From contig NZ_LVEG02000004.1 of the NCBI RefSeq assembly GCF_001614315.2, forward strand, positions 372,001 through 436,000: a DNA stretch of 64,000 nucleotides, read 5' to 3'. Numbering within the stretch: the stretch's first letter is position 1; the number at the start of each line of letters is the position of its first letter. Made by a program: the position numbers and the translations under genes. The notes beneath the pieces were generated by a model, which saw only the letters and a list, made by a program, of their open reading frames with translations, did not search any database and was not told the DNA's origin. This DNA is from Halofilum ochraceum. GTDB taxonomy: Bacteria; Pseudomonadota; Gammaproteobacteria; XJ16; Halofilaceae. This document shows positions 36,544-45,083 of the stretch, piece after piece.

Positions 36544-37170
36544 ATGAGGTTGCGGTTACGGCGGCTTTGGCCGTCCATTCTGGCGAGCGTGCTGGTGCTG
36601 GCGGGCTGTACGTCCATGTCGACCATGCCGGACGATGATCCCAACGCGCAGTCGGCCCGGGTCGAAAATTATCGGATCGGACCGGCCGACATGGTGCAGG
36701 TCGACGTCTGGAGAAATCCCGACGTATCAGTCACGACGCCGGTGCGCCCCGACGGCATGATTTCCGTGCCGCTGGTCGGTGACGTCCGCGCGGGTGGGCG
36801 TACGCCGGAGGAACTCGCCGAGGTGGTCGAGCAGGCACTCGGTTACTACATCCGTGACACGGAAGTGACGGTCATCGTCACCGAACTGAACAGTCATGAA
36901 TATCTCTATCGAGTGCGTGTAACCGGTGCCGTGGAAACGCCCCTCTCGATGGCGTTCCGGCCCGGCATGACGGTTCTCGACCTGGTGCTGGAGGCGGGGG
37001 GAATGACCGAATTCGCATCGCCGAATCGTTCCCGTCTGTACCGCAGTGATGGCAAGGAGCGCCGCACCTACCCGGTGCGCCTCGATGACATTCTGGCCGA
37101 CGGTGATCTGACGACCAACTACACGCTCCGACCGGGCGATATCGTCGCGGTCCCGGAACGGCTATTCTGA
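36544..37170 (+). CDS. Polysaccharide export outer-membrane lipoprotein (Wza-like)
   Basis: 208 residues. A lipoprotein signal ends in the lipobox LAGC near residue 22. The Poly_export domain follows (YRIGPADMVQVDVWRNPDVS, RPDGMISVPLVGDVRAGGRTPEEL), then SLBB-like repeats (VRVTGAVETPLSMAFRPGMTVLDLVLEAGG). It ends GDIVAVPERLF, typical of the XrtA-associated export family. It forms the outer-membrane exit channel for the polymer. Shorter than E. coli Wza (about 379 residues) because it lacks extra domains. Confidence 0.9.
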   Translation: MRLRLRRLWPSILASVLVLAGCTSMSTMPDDDPNAQSARVENYRIGPADMVQVDVWRNPDVSVTTPVRPDGMISVPLVGDVRAGGRTPEELAEVVEQALGYYIRDTEVTVIVTELNSHEYLYRVRVTGAVETPLSMAFRPGMTVLDLVLEAGGMTEFASPNRSRLYRSDGKERRTYPVRLDDILADGDLTTNYTLRPGDIVAVPERLF

Positions 37171-37182
37171 GGCACGAATGCA

Positions 37183-38706
37183 ATGGGTGACGAACTCCAA
37201 CAGCAACTCCGGTTGCTCATCAAGGAAGTGTGGCGCTGGCGGATCCGCGTCAGCCTTGGTTTCGCCCTGATCGCCTTGCTGGCGACCGGCGCTGGAGCCG
37301 TGTGGCCGAAATCGTATTCCAGCTCGACGACGATCCTCGTCGAGTCCACGAACATCGTTGATGGCCTGATGGCAGGCCGCGCCGCCCGCGGAGACATCCA
37401 GAACCAGTACGAGAACGCGCGCGAGGTGATCTACAGCCGCAGCCTGTTACGAGATGTGCTCGAGGCGGGGGGCTGGATTACGCCCGAGTCGCCTCAGCGG
37501 GATGTCGCGGAGCAGATCGAAGCGATCCGCGAGCGGATCACGGTAACCAACCCGGGAGATAATCTCGTGCAGGTCGATTACCGTGACGGCGATGCCGATC
37601 AGGCGTACGAAACCGTGCGGGCAATCGCCCAGCGTTTTCTCGACGAGATGCGTGCAGGAAGAAGTCAGGAAAGCGTGGCCGCGTACGAGTTTATCGATCG
37701 TCAGGTCAAACAGTACGAGAAAAAACTGGAGCAAACCCAGGAGGAAATCCGGGCACTGCGTAAGGCCAATCCGCTGGCGCAACCCGGCTCCGATCGTGAA
37801 GTTACACAGCGCATGAATGAGCTGCGTACACAGATCGATGACCTGGACCAGGAAATCCGCGAAGCCCGGCTCAGGGAGACGACGCTGACCGAACAGCTCT
37901 CGGGGGAGGCAGAGGTATCCATGCTGTCGACCGCCCTGGACGCGCGTCGTAAGCGCATCGCCGAGTTGCAGGAAGAGCTGGATACCTTACGCCTGAGCTA
38001 CCACGAGACCTATCCGGATGTAGTGCGTATCAAAGAAAAGCTCGCCGAACTGCGCCGTGATGTTCAACAGAACCCCGATGCGGGATCCGGCGGCGGCTTG
38101 AGTTTCGGCGCCACCCGGGACAATCCGGTCTACCAGAAGCTGCAGGAAGAACTGTATACGGTACGCGGAGAAATCAATCTTCTCAGTTCGCGCAAAGGCG
38201 ATCTTGAGAGCAAGCTGGTCGAGACGATCGCGCGTTCAGGCGAGATTCAGGGCCTGCAGGCTGAGTACGAGAAACTCGCCCGCGATTACGAGGTCAACCG
38301 GGATATCTACCAGGATCTGCAGCGCCGGCGTGAGAACGCCCGCGTCTCGGTCAATCTCGACAGCGAGCAACAGGGCCTGACGCTGCGCGTCAGTGAGCCC
38401 GCGTATCGGCCGCATGACGCGTCGGGACCACGGATGCTCCATTTTGCGGTTGGCGGAATGGTGGCCGGCGCGGGGATTCCGATCGGTTTGTTGTTCGCCA
38501 TTCTGCTGGTGGATCCGCGCGTCCGCAGTGCGGAGAGGCTGACTCGCGACAGCGGGACACAGGTACTGGAAACGATCCCTCATATGGACACTGTTGGTGA
38601 CCGACGCCTTCGAAGCCTGGGTACGTTTTTCGCCGTATTGATCGGTGTGGCCGGTGTTGCCGGCGTGATTGCGGCCCTGGTGGGCCGCCAAATGGGGATC
38701 CTCTGA
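37183..38706 (+). CDS. Polysaccharide chain-length determinant (Wzz/GumC-like)
   Basis: 507 residues. Two membrane segments frame the protein: residues about 22-42 (VSLGFALIALLATGAGAVW) and near residues 480-505 (FFAVLIGVAGVAGVIAALVG), plus a third hydrophobic segment around 420-445. The middle is long coiled coil (QVKQYEKKLEQTQEEIRALR, MNELRTQIDDLDQEIREARL). It matches the XrtA-associated chain-length family and controls polymer length in the inner membrane with the neighbouring BY-kinase-like protein. Confidence 0.88.
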   Translation: MGDELQQQLRLLIKEVWRWRIRVSLGFALIALLATGAGAVWPKSYSSSTTILVESTNIVDGLMAGRAARGDIQNQYENAREVIYSRSLLRDVLEAGGWITPESPQRDVAEQIEAIRERITVTNPGDNLVQVDYRDGDADQAYETVRAIAQRFLDEMRAGRSQESVAAYEFIDRQVKQYEKKLEQTQEEIRALRKANPLAQPGSDREVTQRMNELRTQIDDLDQEIREARLRETTLTEQLSGEAEVSMLSTALDARRKRIAELQEELDTLRLSYHETYPDVVRIKEKLAELRRDVQQNPDAGSGGGLSFGATRDNPVYQKLQEELYTVRGEINLLSSRKGDLESKLVETIARSGEIQGLQAEYEKLARDYEVNRDIYQDLQRRRENARVSVNLDSEQQGLTLRVSEPAYRPHDASGPRMLHFAVGGMVAGAGIPIGLLFAILLVDPRVRSAERLTRDSGTQVLETIPHMDTVGDRRLRSLGTFFAVLIGVAGVAGVIAALVGRQMGIL

Positions 38707-38708
38707 TC

Positions 38709-39509
38709 ATGGCCAGCAAGATCGAACAGGCGCTCGAGCGAATCACCACTCAGCCCGACGGGAGTCGCTCGATACCCGGGACGCTCGAGAGCCGTGCGCG
38801 TGGTACCGCGAGTATCGCCCGTATGCGTGAGTCGCTGCCGCGGAAGCCGCAGGCGCTTACCGCGATGCGAATCATCCATCCGGCTATGACACCGAAGGTG
38901 ACCAATGCCTTTCGGCAATTGCGGACTTCGCTTCTGCGCCGCGCTGGCAGCCGAAACTTCCTGCTGCTCGTGACCGGAGTCAACGAAGACGCGGGCACCA
39001 GTTTCGTCGCCCGTAATCTGGCCGCTGCGTTCGCGCTGGAGGAGACAAAAACGGCATTGCTGGTGGATTGCAATATTGCCCATCCCCAGGCCTCTGACCT
39101 GTTCGCCGACGGCAATGAGGCGGTGCCGGGGCTCACGGATTACCTTGATGGCCATGAAACCCGGGTTGGCCGCATCATCCACGAAACCGGGGTGCCGAGG
39201 ATGCGCATTCTGCCGGTTGGCCGTTCCCGGGTGGGCGGTGCCGAGTATTTTACCGGAACCCGATTGCGTACACTGTTTCAGGAAATCCTCGGAAGGTATC
39301 CCGACCGCTATGTGATCGTGGACGCACCTCCGATCCTCGGTACAGCCGATACCCGCATCCTTGCGGATATATGTCATAGCGCAATGCTTGTCATTCCCTA
39401 CGCGGGCGTCACCGCCAGCCAGGTCGAGGCCGCTGTCGGCAGCCTTCCACCGGATCGTTTCGTGGGTAGTGTGATAAACAATGACCCACCCATGCCCTTC
39501 TCCGCGTGA
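38709..39509 (+). CDS. BY-kinase-like protein with altered P-loop
   Basis: 266 residues. Sequence and position match the tyrosine autokinase of XrtA-type clusters. The usual P-loop GEGKT(F/S) reads VTGVNEDAGTSF here: residue 97, where Lys should be, is Thr. Walker A' keeps its Asp (ALLVDCN, D120) and Walker B is present (YVIVDAPPILG). The C-terminus (INNDPPMPFSA) has no tyrosine cluster. Family members phosphorylate themselves and control the chain-length protein; this one probably cannot hydrolyse ATP normally and may act as a structural partner. Its stop overlaps the next start by 3 bases. Confidence 0.8.
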   Translation: MASKIEQALERITTQPDGSRSIPGTLESRARGTASIARMRESLPRKPQALTAMRIIHPAMTPKVTNAFRQLRTSLLRRAGSRNFLLLVTGVNEDAGTSFVARNLAAAFALEETKTALLVDCNIAHPQASDLFADGNEAVPGLTDYLDGHETRVGRIIHETGVPRMRILPVGRSRVGGAEYFTGTRLRTLFQEILGRYPDRYVIVDAPPILGTADTRILADICHSAMLVIPYAGVTASQVEAAVGSLPPDRFVGSVINNDPPMPFSA

Positions 39510-40831
39510 CTACCGGAATGAAACGGCGGCTCCTCAAGGTGATGGGCGGGATTCATAGGGCTTCCGGTTTCTCGCTTCTCGCGATACTGGCTGTTTTCCC
39601 TGCGCTCGGTTTCGCGCAGACCAATGTCGAAATCGGTTTTCGTCTCGAGAGCACCGATAACATTGGTCTTACCGAAGAGAACGAGCAATCGGATCTCGCG
39701 CGGACTCCATATATGAATTTCGACTGGAGTACGGCGAGTCGTGCGCTTACCGCGGGTATCGAGGGGAATCTGGAATATCGGGATTATCGCGATGACGCAA
39801 CTACGGATGGTACCGCCGGTGATCTCTCGGCGGTGGCCGATCTGCACCTGATTGAGGATCGTCTCGATTTTCGTTTCGAGAATCGTTTTCAACAGGTCCG
39901 AACCGAAGAGCTCGATCCACAGACCCCGGATAACATCGAGGATGTTAATACTTTTACGATGGGACCGGACCTACGCTTCGATCCGTCACCCGTCGATCAG
40001 CTGACCTTCGGCGCCCGGTATGGGAATACGTACTTCGAGCGCGGGAATGACAGTGAGCGCTGGGCCCTGGGAGCGATGTGGTCGCATCGCTTGAGTACGC
40101 TCAATGAGGTCGCGGTGAACATACAGAGGCAGGATGTCGAGTTCACCGAGTTCAGCGGGGATCCGTTGGACTATACGCTGGACGAGATCGGTATAGGTGG
40201 GACTCACCGCCTTGCTCGGGGTTCTGTTTCGCTTACGGGGGGGCAACGTCGCATAGAACAGGAGAACGGCAATTGGATTGAACGCGGATTTGCCAGGTTC
40301 GACTGGGCGTATAAGCCGACACGGCGGACCGAGTTCGATTTGACCGCTGAGACCGGGTTGACCGACACCGGAGTCCGCCTGCTTGGCCGCAACGCGCAGA
40401 CGGTAGAGTTGCCGGCCGCGGATGCGTTCGATAATGATGATATCGTAATTCTGTCGGAAGTGCAGGCGCGTCTGATCAGACGCGGAGCCAAGCTCGATGT
40501 CACTCTCGGCGGGTTGGTGGCTGAGGAAGATTTCAAGACCGGCAATCTGCAGCTGGATCGCGAGCGATTTGGCGGCAGTCTCGGTATAGAGTATCCCCTT
40601 ACGCCGGTGGATCGCGTTGAATGGTTGATCCGTGGAGAACGCACCGACTACCTGTTACTCAACCGCAGAGACGATGATTGGACGACCAGTATCCGTTTGC
40701 GTCATTTACTGGGACGTAACATGTTTGTGGAAGGCGGCTATCTATACTGGGAACGCGATTCGTCCGCGGCAGGAAGCAGTTTCGAGGAGAACCGGGTCTT
40801 CCTCGCGGCCGGTTATCGCTGGGGGGAGTGA
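39506..40831 (+). CDS. XrtA-associated outer-membrane beta-barrel protein
   Basis: 441 residues from GTG 39506 (overlapping the upstream stop) or 437 from ATG 39518. A signal peptide ends at GFAQ. The rest alternates hydrophobic and charged residues in short strands with aromatic ends (ALTAGIEGNLEYRDYRD, WTTSIRLRHLLGRNMFVEGGYLYW), a beta barrel closing in YRWGE. It fits the outer-membrane protein family found in exosortase-associated polysaccharide clusters, probably a secretion porin aid. Its GC content looks lower than that of flanking housekeeping genes. Confidence 0.78.
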   Translation: MTTGMKRRLLKVMGGIHRASGFSLLAILAVFPALGFAQTNVEIGFRLESTDNIGLTEENEQSDLARTPYMNFDWSTASRALTAGIEGNLEYRDYRDDATTDGTAGDLSAVADLHLIEDRLDFRFENRFQQVRTEELDPQTPDNIEDVNTFTMGPDLRFDPSPVDQLTFGARYGNTYFERGNDSERWALGAMWSHRLSTLNEVAVNIQRQDVEFTEFSGDPLDYTLDEIGIGGTHRLARGSVSLTGGQRRIEQENGNWIERGFARFDWAYKPTRRTEFDLTAETGLTDTGVRLLGRNAQTVELPAADAFDNDDIVILSEVQARLIRRGAKLDVTLGGLVAEEDFKTGNLQLDRERFGGSLGIEYPLTPVDRVEWLIRGERTDYLLLNRRDDDWTTSIRLRHLLGRNMFVEGGYLYWERDSSAAGSSFEENRVFLAAGYRWGE

Positions 40832-40843
40832 GGAGGTGACACC

Positions 40844-41833
40844 TTGTATCTGAACGCGTTCGGTTTCGAACGACACCCGTTTCGGGTAGCGCCGGATACT
40901 GATTTCATGTATTTCAGCCCGGGTCATGCGCGGGCCAAGGCGTATCTTGAGTACGCACTGGTGAGTGGTGATGGGTTCGTGGTCATTACGGGAGAAATCG
41001 GCGCGGGAAAGACGACGCTGTTGAACCGTTTTATTGACGATCTTGATCAGGATGTCCTGCTGGCCCGCATCGATCAGACGCAGCTATCCGAGCGTGAGTT
41101 GCTTGAAGCGATCCTTGTCGCCTTCGGCGAGGAACCGGATGAGCGTGGAAAGGTGTCTCTGATGCAGCAGTTGCGGGAGTTTCTGCTGGATCAGGCGGAG
41201 CAGGAACGGCGGGTAATCATCGCGATCGACGAGGCGCAGTGCCTTGGATACAAGGCACTGGAAGAGGTCCGCCTTCTGTCGGGCATTGAACTGCACCAGG
41301 TCAAGGTGGCCAGTCTGGTCCTGATGGGGCAGCCGGAACTCGATCGTCTGATCAGCTCGCCCGAGCTCGAGCAGCTCGCGCAGCGCGTGCGGCTGCGGTT
41401 CCATCTCGGTGCGTTATCACCCGAAGACAGCCGGAACTATCTGCTGCACCGGATCAGTATCGCGGGGTGCAGTCGTACGGATCTGTTTGCGGAAGATGCA
41501 TTCGCGGTCATCCACCGGTACGCCGGCGGCATCCCGCGTCTCATCAACTCGCTCTCCGACATGGCGCTCCTTACCGCGTATGTGGATGAGCGCGATGGAG
41601 TCGATGCCGAGGTGGTGGAAACGGCCGCCAGGGAACTCGGCTGGCTTCCGTACAGTGAGCGGGCGCATCGGGTCACGCCTCCGCGCGGCGAGGCGCCGGG
41701 TACGGAACTGCAGCACGAGATTCGCGCACTGGGCTTGTCGTTGACCGAGCAGATCCGGGGGCTTCGGGCCGATCTCGCCCGTGTGGCGGATGCACTGGTC
41801 GCGGGGCAGTCCGGGGGAGGAGGCTCACGATGA
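40844..41833 (+). CDS. ExeA-like AAA ATPase of the XrtA cluster
   Basis: 329 residues. The start is TTG 40844, placed seven bases after AGGAGG; no ATG or GTG in frame is as good. MYLNAFGFERHPFRVAPD and FYFSPGHARA-type opening are typical of the ExeA/XrtA-associated ATPase family. Walker A is ITGEIGAGKTTLL and Walker B VIIAIDEAQCL. The C-terminal 70 residues carry extra helices. ExeA relatives couple ATP use to peptidoglycan remodelling for envelope machines; here the job is presumably in assembly of the export complex. Confidence 0.86.
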   Translation: MYLNAFGFERHPFRVAPDTDFMYFSPGHARAKAYLEYALVSGDGFVVITGEIGAGKTTLLNRFIDDLDQDVLLARIDQTQLSERELLEAILVAFGEEPDERGKVSLMQQLREFLLDQAEQERRVIIAIDEAQCLGYKALEEVRLLSGIELHQVKVASLVLMGQPELDRLISSPELEQLAQRVRLRFHLGALSPEDSRNYLLHRISIAGCSRTDLFAEDAFAVIHRYAGGIPRLINSLSDMALLTAYVDERDGVDAEVVETAARELGWLPYSERAHRVTPPRGEAPGTELQHEIRALGLSLTEQIRGLRADLARVADALVAGQSGGGGSR

Positions 41834-42717
41834 CGCGGACCGTTGTCAACGCGCTGACCGTCGATGTCGAAGACTGGTTCCAGGTTTCCGCGCTCGCCGA
41901 CAGCATCGCTCGCGAGGATTGGCCAAGAATGGAATCGCGTGTGGAGCGCAATACCGAACGTCTGCTGGCTCTGTTCGATCGGGCTGGCGTGCGCGGTACC
42001 TTCTTCGTGCTCGGCTGGATCGCGGAGCGCTACCCTGGGCTCGTCCGGGCGATTGCTGCCGCGGGCCACGAGGTCGCAAGTCATGGTTACAGTCATCGCC
42101 TGATCTATGAACAGACGCAGGCGGATTTCCGTGAGGAAACCCGGCGAGGCAAGGCGATACTGGAAGACCAGGTACAGGAGCCGGTGTATGGCTACCGGGC
42201 CGCGAGCTATTCGATCACCCGGGCATCGATGTGGGCACTCGATGAGATTGCCGAGGCCGGTTTCACCTGGGATTCAAGCATCTTTCCCGTGCATCATGAC
42301 CGTTACGGTATCGCTGGATTCGAACGCTGGCCTCACCGCCTGCGAACGCCAGCGGGTTTCGATCTGATCGAATTCCCGCTGACGACCTGGCGCGTCGCCG
42401 GAGTCGATCTGCCGATTGCCGGCGGTGGGTATTTCCGCCTTTATCCGTATCGCCTTACCCGGACCGGACTGGCCAGCGTCAACCGGCGCGATGGTCAAGC
42501 CTTTGTTTTCTATCTGCACCCTTGGGAAGTCGATCCCCAACAGCCGCGCGTGAGAACATCGTTGCTGTCCCGATTCCGTCATTACAACAACCTCCATCGC
42601 TGCATGGAACGCCTTGAGTGGCTGCTGCGCGATTTCTCGTTCGCACCGGTCGGTGAGGTGTTGGCCACTGCACGGCTTGATGCCGCGGCGGTACCGCCGG
42701 AGGCCGCCCATGCCTGA
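41830..42717 (+). CDS. XrtA-associated polysaccharide deacetylase
   Basis: 295 residues, ATGA overlap with the ATPase gene. NodB-type deacetylase motifs: VDVEDWF (catalytic Asp pair), SHGYSHRLIYE (zinc-binding His), GYRAASYSI (motif 3) and a C-terminal FYLHPWEVD. A DUF3473-like C-terminal part follows. It removes acetyl groups from the polymer or its lipid-linked precursor. The protein has no signal peptide, as usual for this subfamily, so the side of the membrane where it acts is uncertain. Confidence 0.88.
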   Translation: MTRTVVNALTVDVEDWFQVSALADSIAREDWPRMESRVERNTERLLALFDRAGVRGTFFVLGWIAERYPGLVRAIAAAGHEVASHGYSHRLIYEQTQADFREETRRGKAILEDQVQEPVYGYRAASYSITRASMWALDEIAEAGFTWDSSIFPVHHDRYGIAGFERWPHRLRTPAGFDLIEFPLTTWRVAGVDLPIAGGGYFRLYPYRLTRTGLASVNRRDGQAFVFYLHPWEVDPQQPRVRTSLLSRFRHYNNLHRCMERLEWLLRDFSFAPVGEVLATARLDAAAVPPEAAHA

Positions 42718-42822
42718 TCGCACGAAGAGCGTACTCCGCGTCGAGTCGGCCAGCGCGCCCGTGCCGGGACGTATTGCCCGGAATCCGGGAGTATCCGCTC
42801 GATCGTACCCGCGAGGCCTGGC

Positions 42823-43881
42823 ATGAGCGCTGCAGTGGATATGGTTCAGGGGTTCCGGATCGAAGCCGCCGGCCCGAATGATCTGCGCGCCTGGGATGCC
42901 TACGTGCAGGGTCACGAGCATGGCTCGGCGTATCATCTTGATGCCTGGCGCCGGGTTGTGGCAGTGGCCTTCGGGCATTCGGGGGATCGCTGGGTGGCCC
43001 GTGATAGCACCGATTCGATCCGCGGTGTACTCGCGGTCGACTACCTCAAGAGTCGCCTGTTCGGTCATTACGGCGTGTCTGTCCCCTTCGGTAACTATGG
43101 CGGTGCCCTCGCGGACGACGGCCCCGTCGCGGAAGCGCTGATGGATGTGGCGGGAGCTCGTGCGGTCGAACTCGGACTCGATCATATCGAGTTCCGTGAT
43201 GCGGAGCCACGCGCCGAACGTTGGCCCGTTCGTGATACCAAGGTCATCATGCGGAGGCCGTTGCCGGCCGCGACCGAGACACTCTGGTCGGAGCTCGGAT
43301 CGAAGCTGCGTGCGCAGGTGAGACGGCCCATGCGCGAGGACGTAACGGTGGAGTACGGCGGTGAAGAACTGGTGGCGGATTTCTACGCCGTCTTCTCACG
43401 CAATATGCGGGACCTCGGAACGCCCGTGTACGGACGCGATTTCTTCCGTGCCGTATTGGCGCTGTGTGAACAGACCTGGCTGGTGGTCGTGCGCCATGGT
43501 GACGTGCCGGTGGCGGCCGCGTTTCTGCTGGGTTTTCGAACGCGACTGGAGATTCCCTGGGCGTCCTCGTTGCGCTCGGCGAATCCGCTCGGCGTGAATA
43601 TGCTCCTTTACTGGCGCTGCCTGGAATTCGCAGTCGAGCATGGTTTCACCGAATTCGATTTCGGACGTTCCAGCATCGACAGCGGGACGCACCGCTTCAA
43701 GCGTCAGTGGGGGGCGCTGGAGGTTCCGTGCTATTGGCATTACTGGCTCCCAGAGGGCGGCGTTATACCAGCGCTCAATCCCGACAATCCAAAGTACCGA
43801 ATGGCGATCCGCCTCTGGCGTCATCTCCCGTTGGCAGTCGCGAATCGCTTTGGCCCGGGGATCGTGCGAAATCTCCCATGA
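42823..43881 (+). CDS. FemAB-like GNAT-fold protein of the XrtA cluster
   Basis: 352 residues. FemAB-type layout: YHLDAWRRVVAVAFGH near the N-terminus, the double GNAT fold and the C-terminal EFDFGRSSIDSGTHRFKRQWG that is typical of the XrtA-associated FemAB family. Relatives transfer aminoacyl groups from tRNA; the acceptor in polysaccharide clusters is unknown. The 105-base gap before it (42718-42822) has no gene. It overlaps the next gene by 4 bases. Confidence 0.84.
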   Translation: MSAAVDMVQGFRIEAAGPNDLRAWDAYVQGHEHGSAYHLDAWRRVVAVAFGHSGDRWVARDSTDSIRGVLAVDYLKSRLFGHYGVSVPFGNYGGALADDGPVAEALMDVAGARAVELGLDHIEFRDAEPRAERWPVRDTKVIMRRPLPAATETLWSELGSKLRAQVRRPMREDVTVEYGGEELVADFYAVFSRNMRDLGTPVYGRDFFRAVLALCEQTWLVVVRHGDVPVAAAFLLGFRTRLEIPWASSLRSANPLGVNMLLYWRCLEFAVEHGFTEFDFGRSSIDSGTHRFKRQWGALEVPCYWHYWLPEGGVIPALNPDNPKYRMAIRLWRHLPLAVANRFGPGIVRNLP

Positions 43882-45083
43882 AGACAACCACGGCTGATCC
43901 CGTCCCGGTGATGCCACAGCCAGCCACTGTAAGCGGCGAACGCTGGATCGTATTTTTCGGCGAGGACTGGGCCGGTCACCACAGTACGGGAAAGTACCTG
44001 GCGTCGGGTCTGTCCGAGCGCCATCAGGTGATCTGGGTTGACTCGTTGGGTTTACGGGCGCCCGGATTGCAGATCAGGGATCTGCGGCGTATCGGCAGAA
44101 AACTCTGGTTGTTTCTCCGCTCTCTTGGGAAGAAATCGAAGACCGATGCAGCGCATGAGCGTCGACCGATAGTCGTAAGCCCGCTCGCGATTCCCTGGCT
44201 GAAGTATGCATGGGTCCGATCGCTTAACCGCTGGTTCGTGGGAGGTTACCTGCGCCGGGTGGCACGCCGGAATGGTGTCGTTCGCCCCTTGGTGATAACC
44301 GCATGTCCTGCCACGGTCGATGTGGTGGATGTTCTGAATCCAACACACGTAATCTATTACTGTGCGGATGAGCACTCGGCGTTGCCGGGCATGGATGCGC
44401 CGTTGGTCCGGCGCCTGGAGATGGAATTGCTTGAGCGGGTTGATGCGGTTTTTGCCGTATCCCGTGAGCTTGTTTCGGCGAAAGAGAGACTGCATTCGAC
44501 TGTCCATTACTTCCCGCATGGTGTCGCATGGGCGTCATTCAGGCCGGCAGCGGTCGAGAAGTTGTGTCTGCCGGAAGAGTTTGCGGATGTTCCGGAACCC
44601 CGTGTGGGCTATATCGGTCTTGTCGGTGAGCATCTGGACTTCGACCTGATGTATCAACTGATGTTCTCGATGCCAGAGGTATCGTTTGTAGTAATCGGGC
44701 CCGTTGAGGATGGGGTAACGCCGCCGGATTTGCCGAACGTTCATTACATCGGCGCACGGCCTTTTGGAATGCTGGCGACATATCTGGCCCATATCGATAT
44801 TGGCCTGTTGCCATGGAAGAGGAATGAGCGGAACCGTTTCGCGAACCCCACGAAGGTTCGCGAATATCTCGCCGCCGGGTGCCCGGTTGTTTCCACACCC
44901 CATCCGGAGTTGCCTGAGCGGTCGCCGTTCGTGGCAAGTGCAGATACGGCGCTTGAGTTCGCGGTGGCGATACGGCACACGTTGTCCAATCGCCCTGACC
45001 GCGACGCCGTGTCGCAGTCCGTCTCGGGGGAGGACTGGTCTGTTCGGGTCCGCGAACTCGAGACCCTGGTAGCCCAGGTATGA
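43878..45083 (+). CDS. Glycosyltransferase, GT4-like
   Basis: 401 residues from ATG 43878 (ATGA overlap). GT-B fold: N-terminal WIVFFGEDWAGHHSTGKYLASG and C-terminal donor-binding part with IDIGLLPWKRNERNRFANPTK and VREYLAAGCPVVSTPHPEL. The segment VIYYCADEHSALPG is seen in sugar transferases of exosortase-type and teichuronic clusters. It adds a sugar to the lipid-linked repeat unit at the cytoplasmic face. Donor and acceptor cannot be named. GC is somewhat lower than average. Confidence 0.8.
   Translation: MKTTTADPVPVMPQPATVSGERWIVFFGEDWAGHHSTGKYLASGLSERHQVIWVDSLGLRAPGLQIRDLRRIGRKLWLFLRSLGKKSKTDAAHERRPIVVSPLAIPWLKYAWVRSLNRWFVGGYLRRVARRNGVVRPLVITACPATVDVVDVLNPTHVIYYCADEHSALPGMDAPLVRRLEMELLERVDAVFAVSRELVSAKERLHSTVHYFPHGVAWASFRPAAVEKLCLPEEFADVPEPRVGYIGLVGEHLDFDLMYQLMFSMPEVSFVVIGPVEDGVTPPDLPNVHYIGARPFGMLATYLAHIDIGLLPWKRNERNRFANPTKVREYLAAGCPVVSTPHPELPERSPFVASADTALEFAVAIRHTLSNRPDRDAVSQSVSGEDWSVRVRELETLVAQV

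Noticed and set aside
34827-36644. 605-codon minus-strand frame opposite the sugar transferase
   Set aside because: The plus strand encodes a complete sugar transferase with all motifs; the antisense product resembles nothing.
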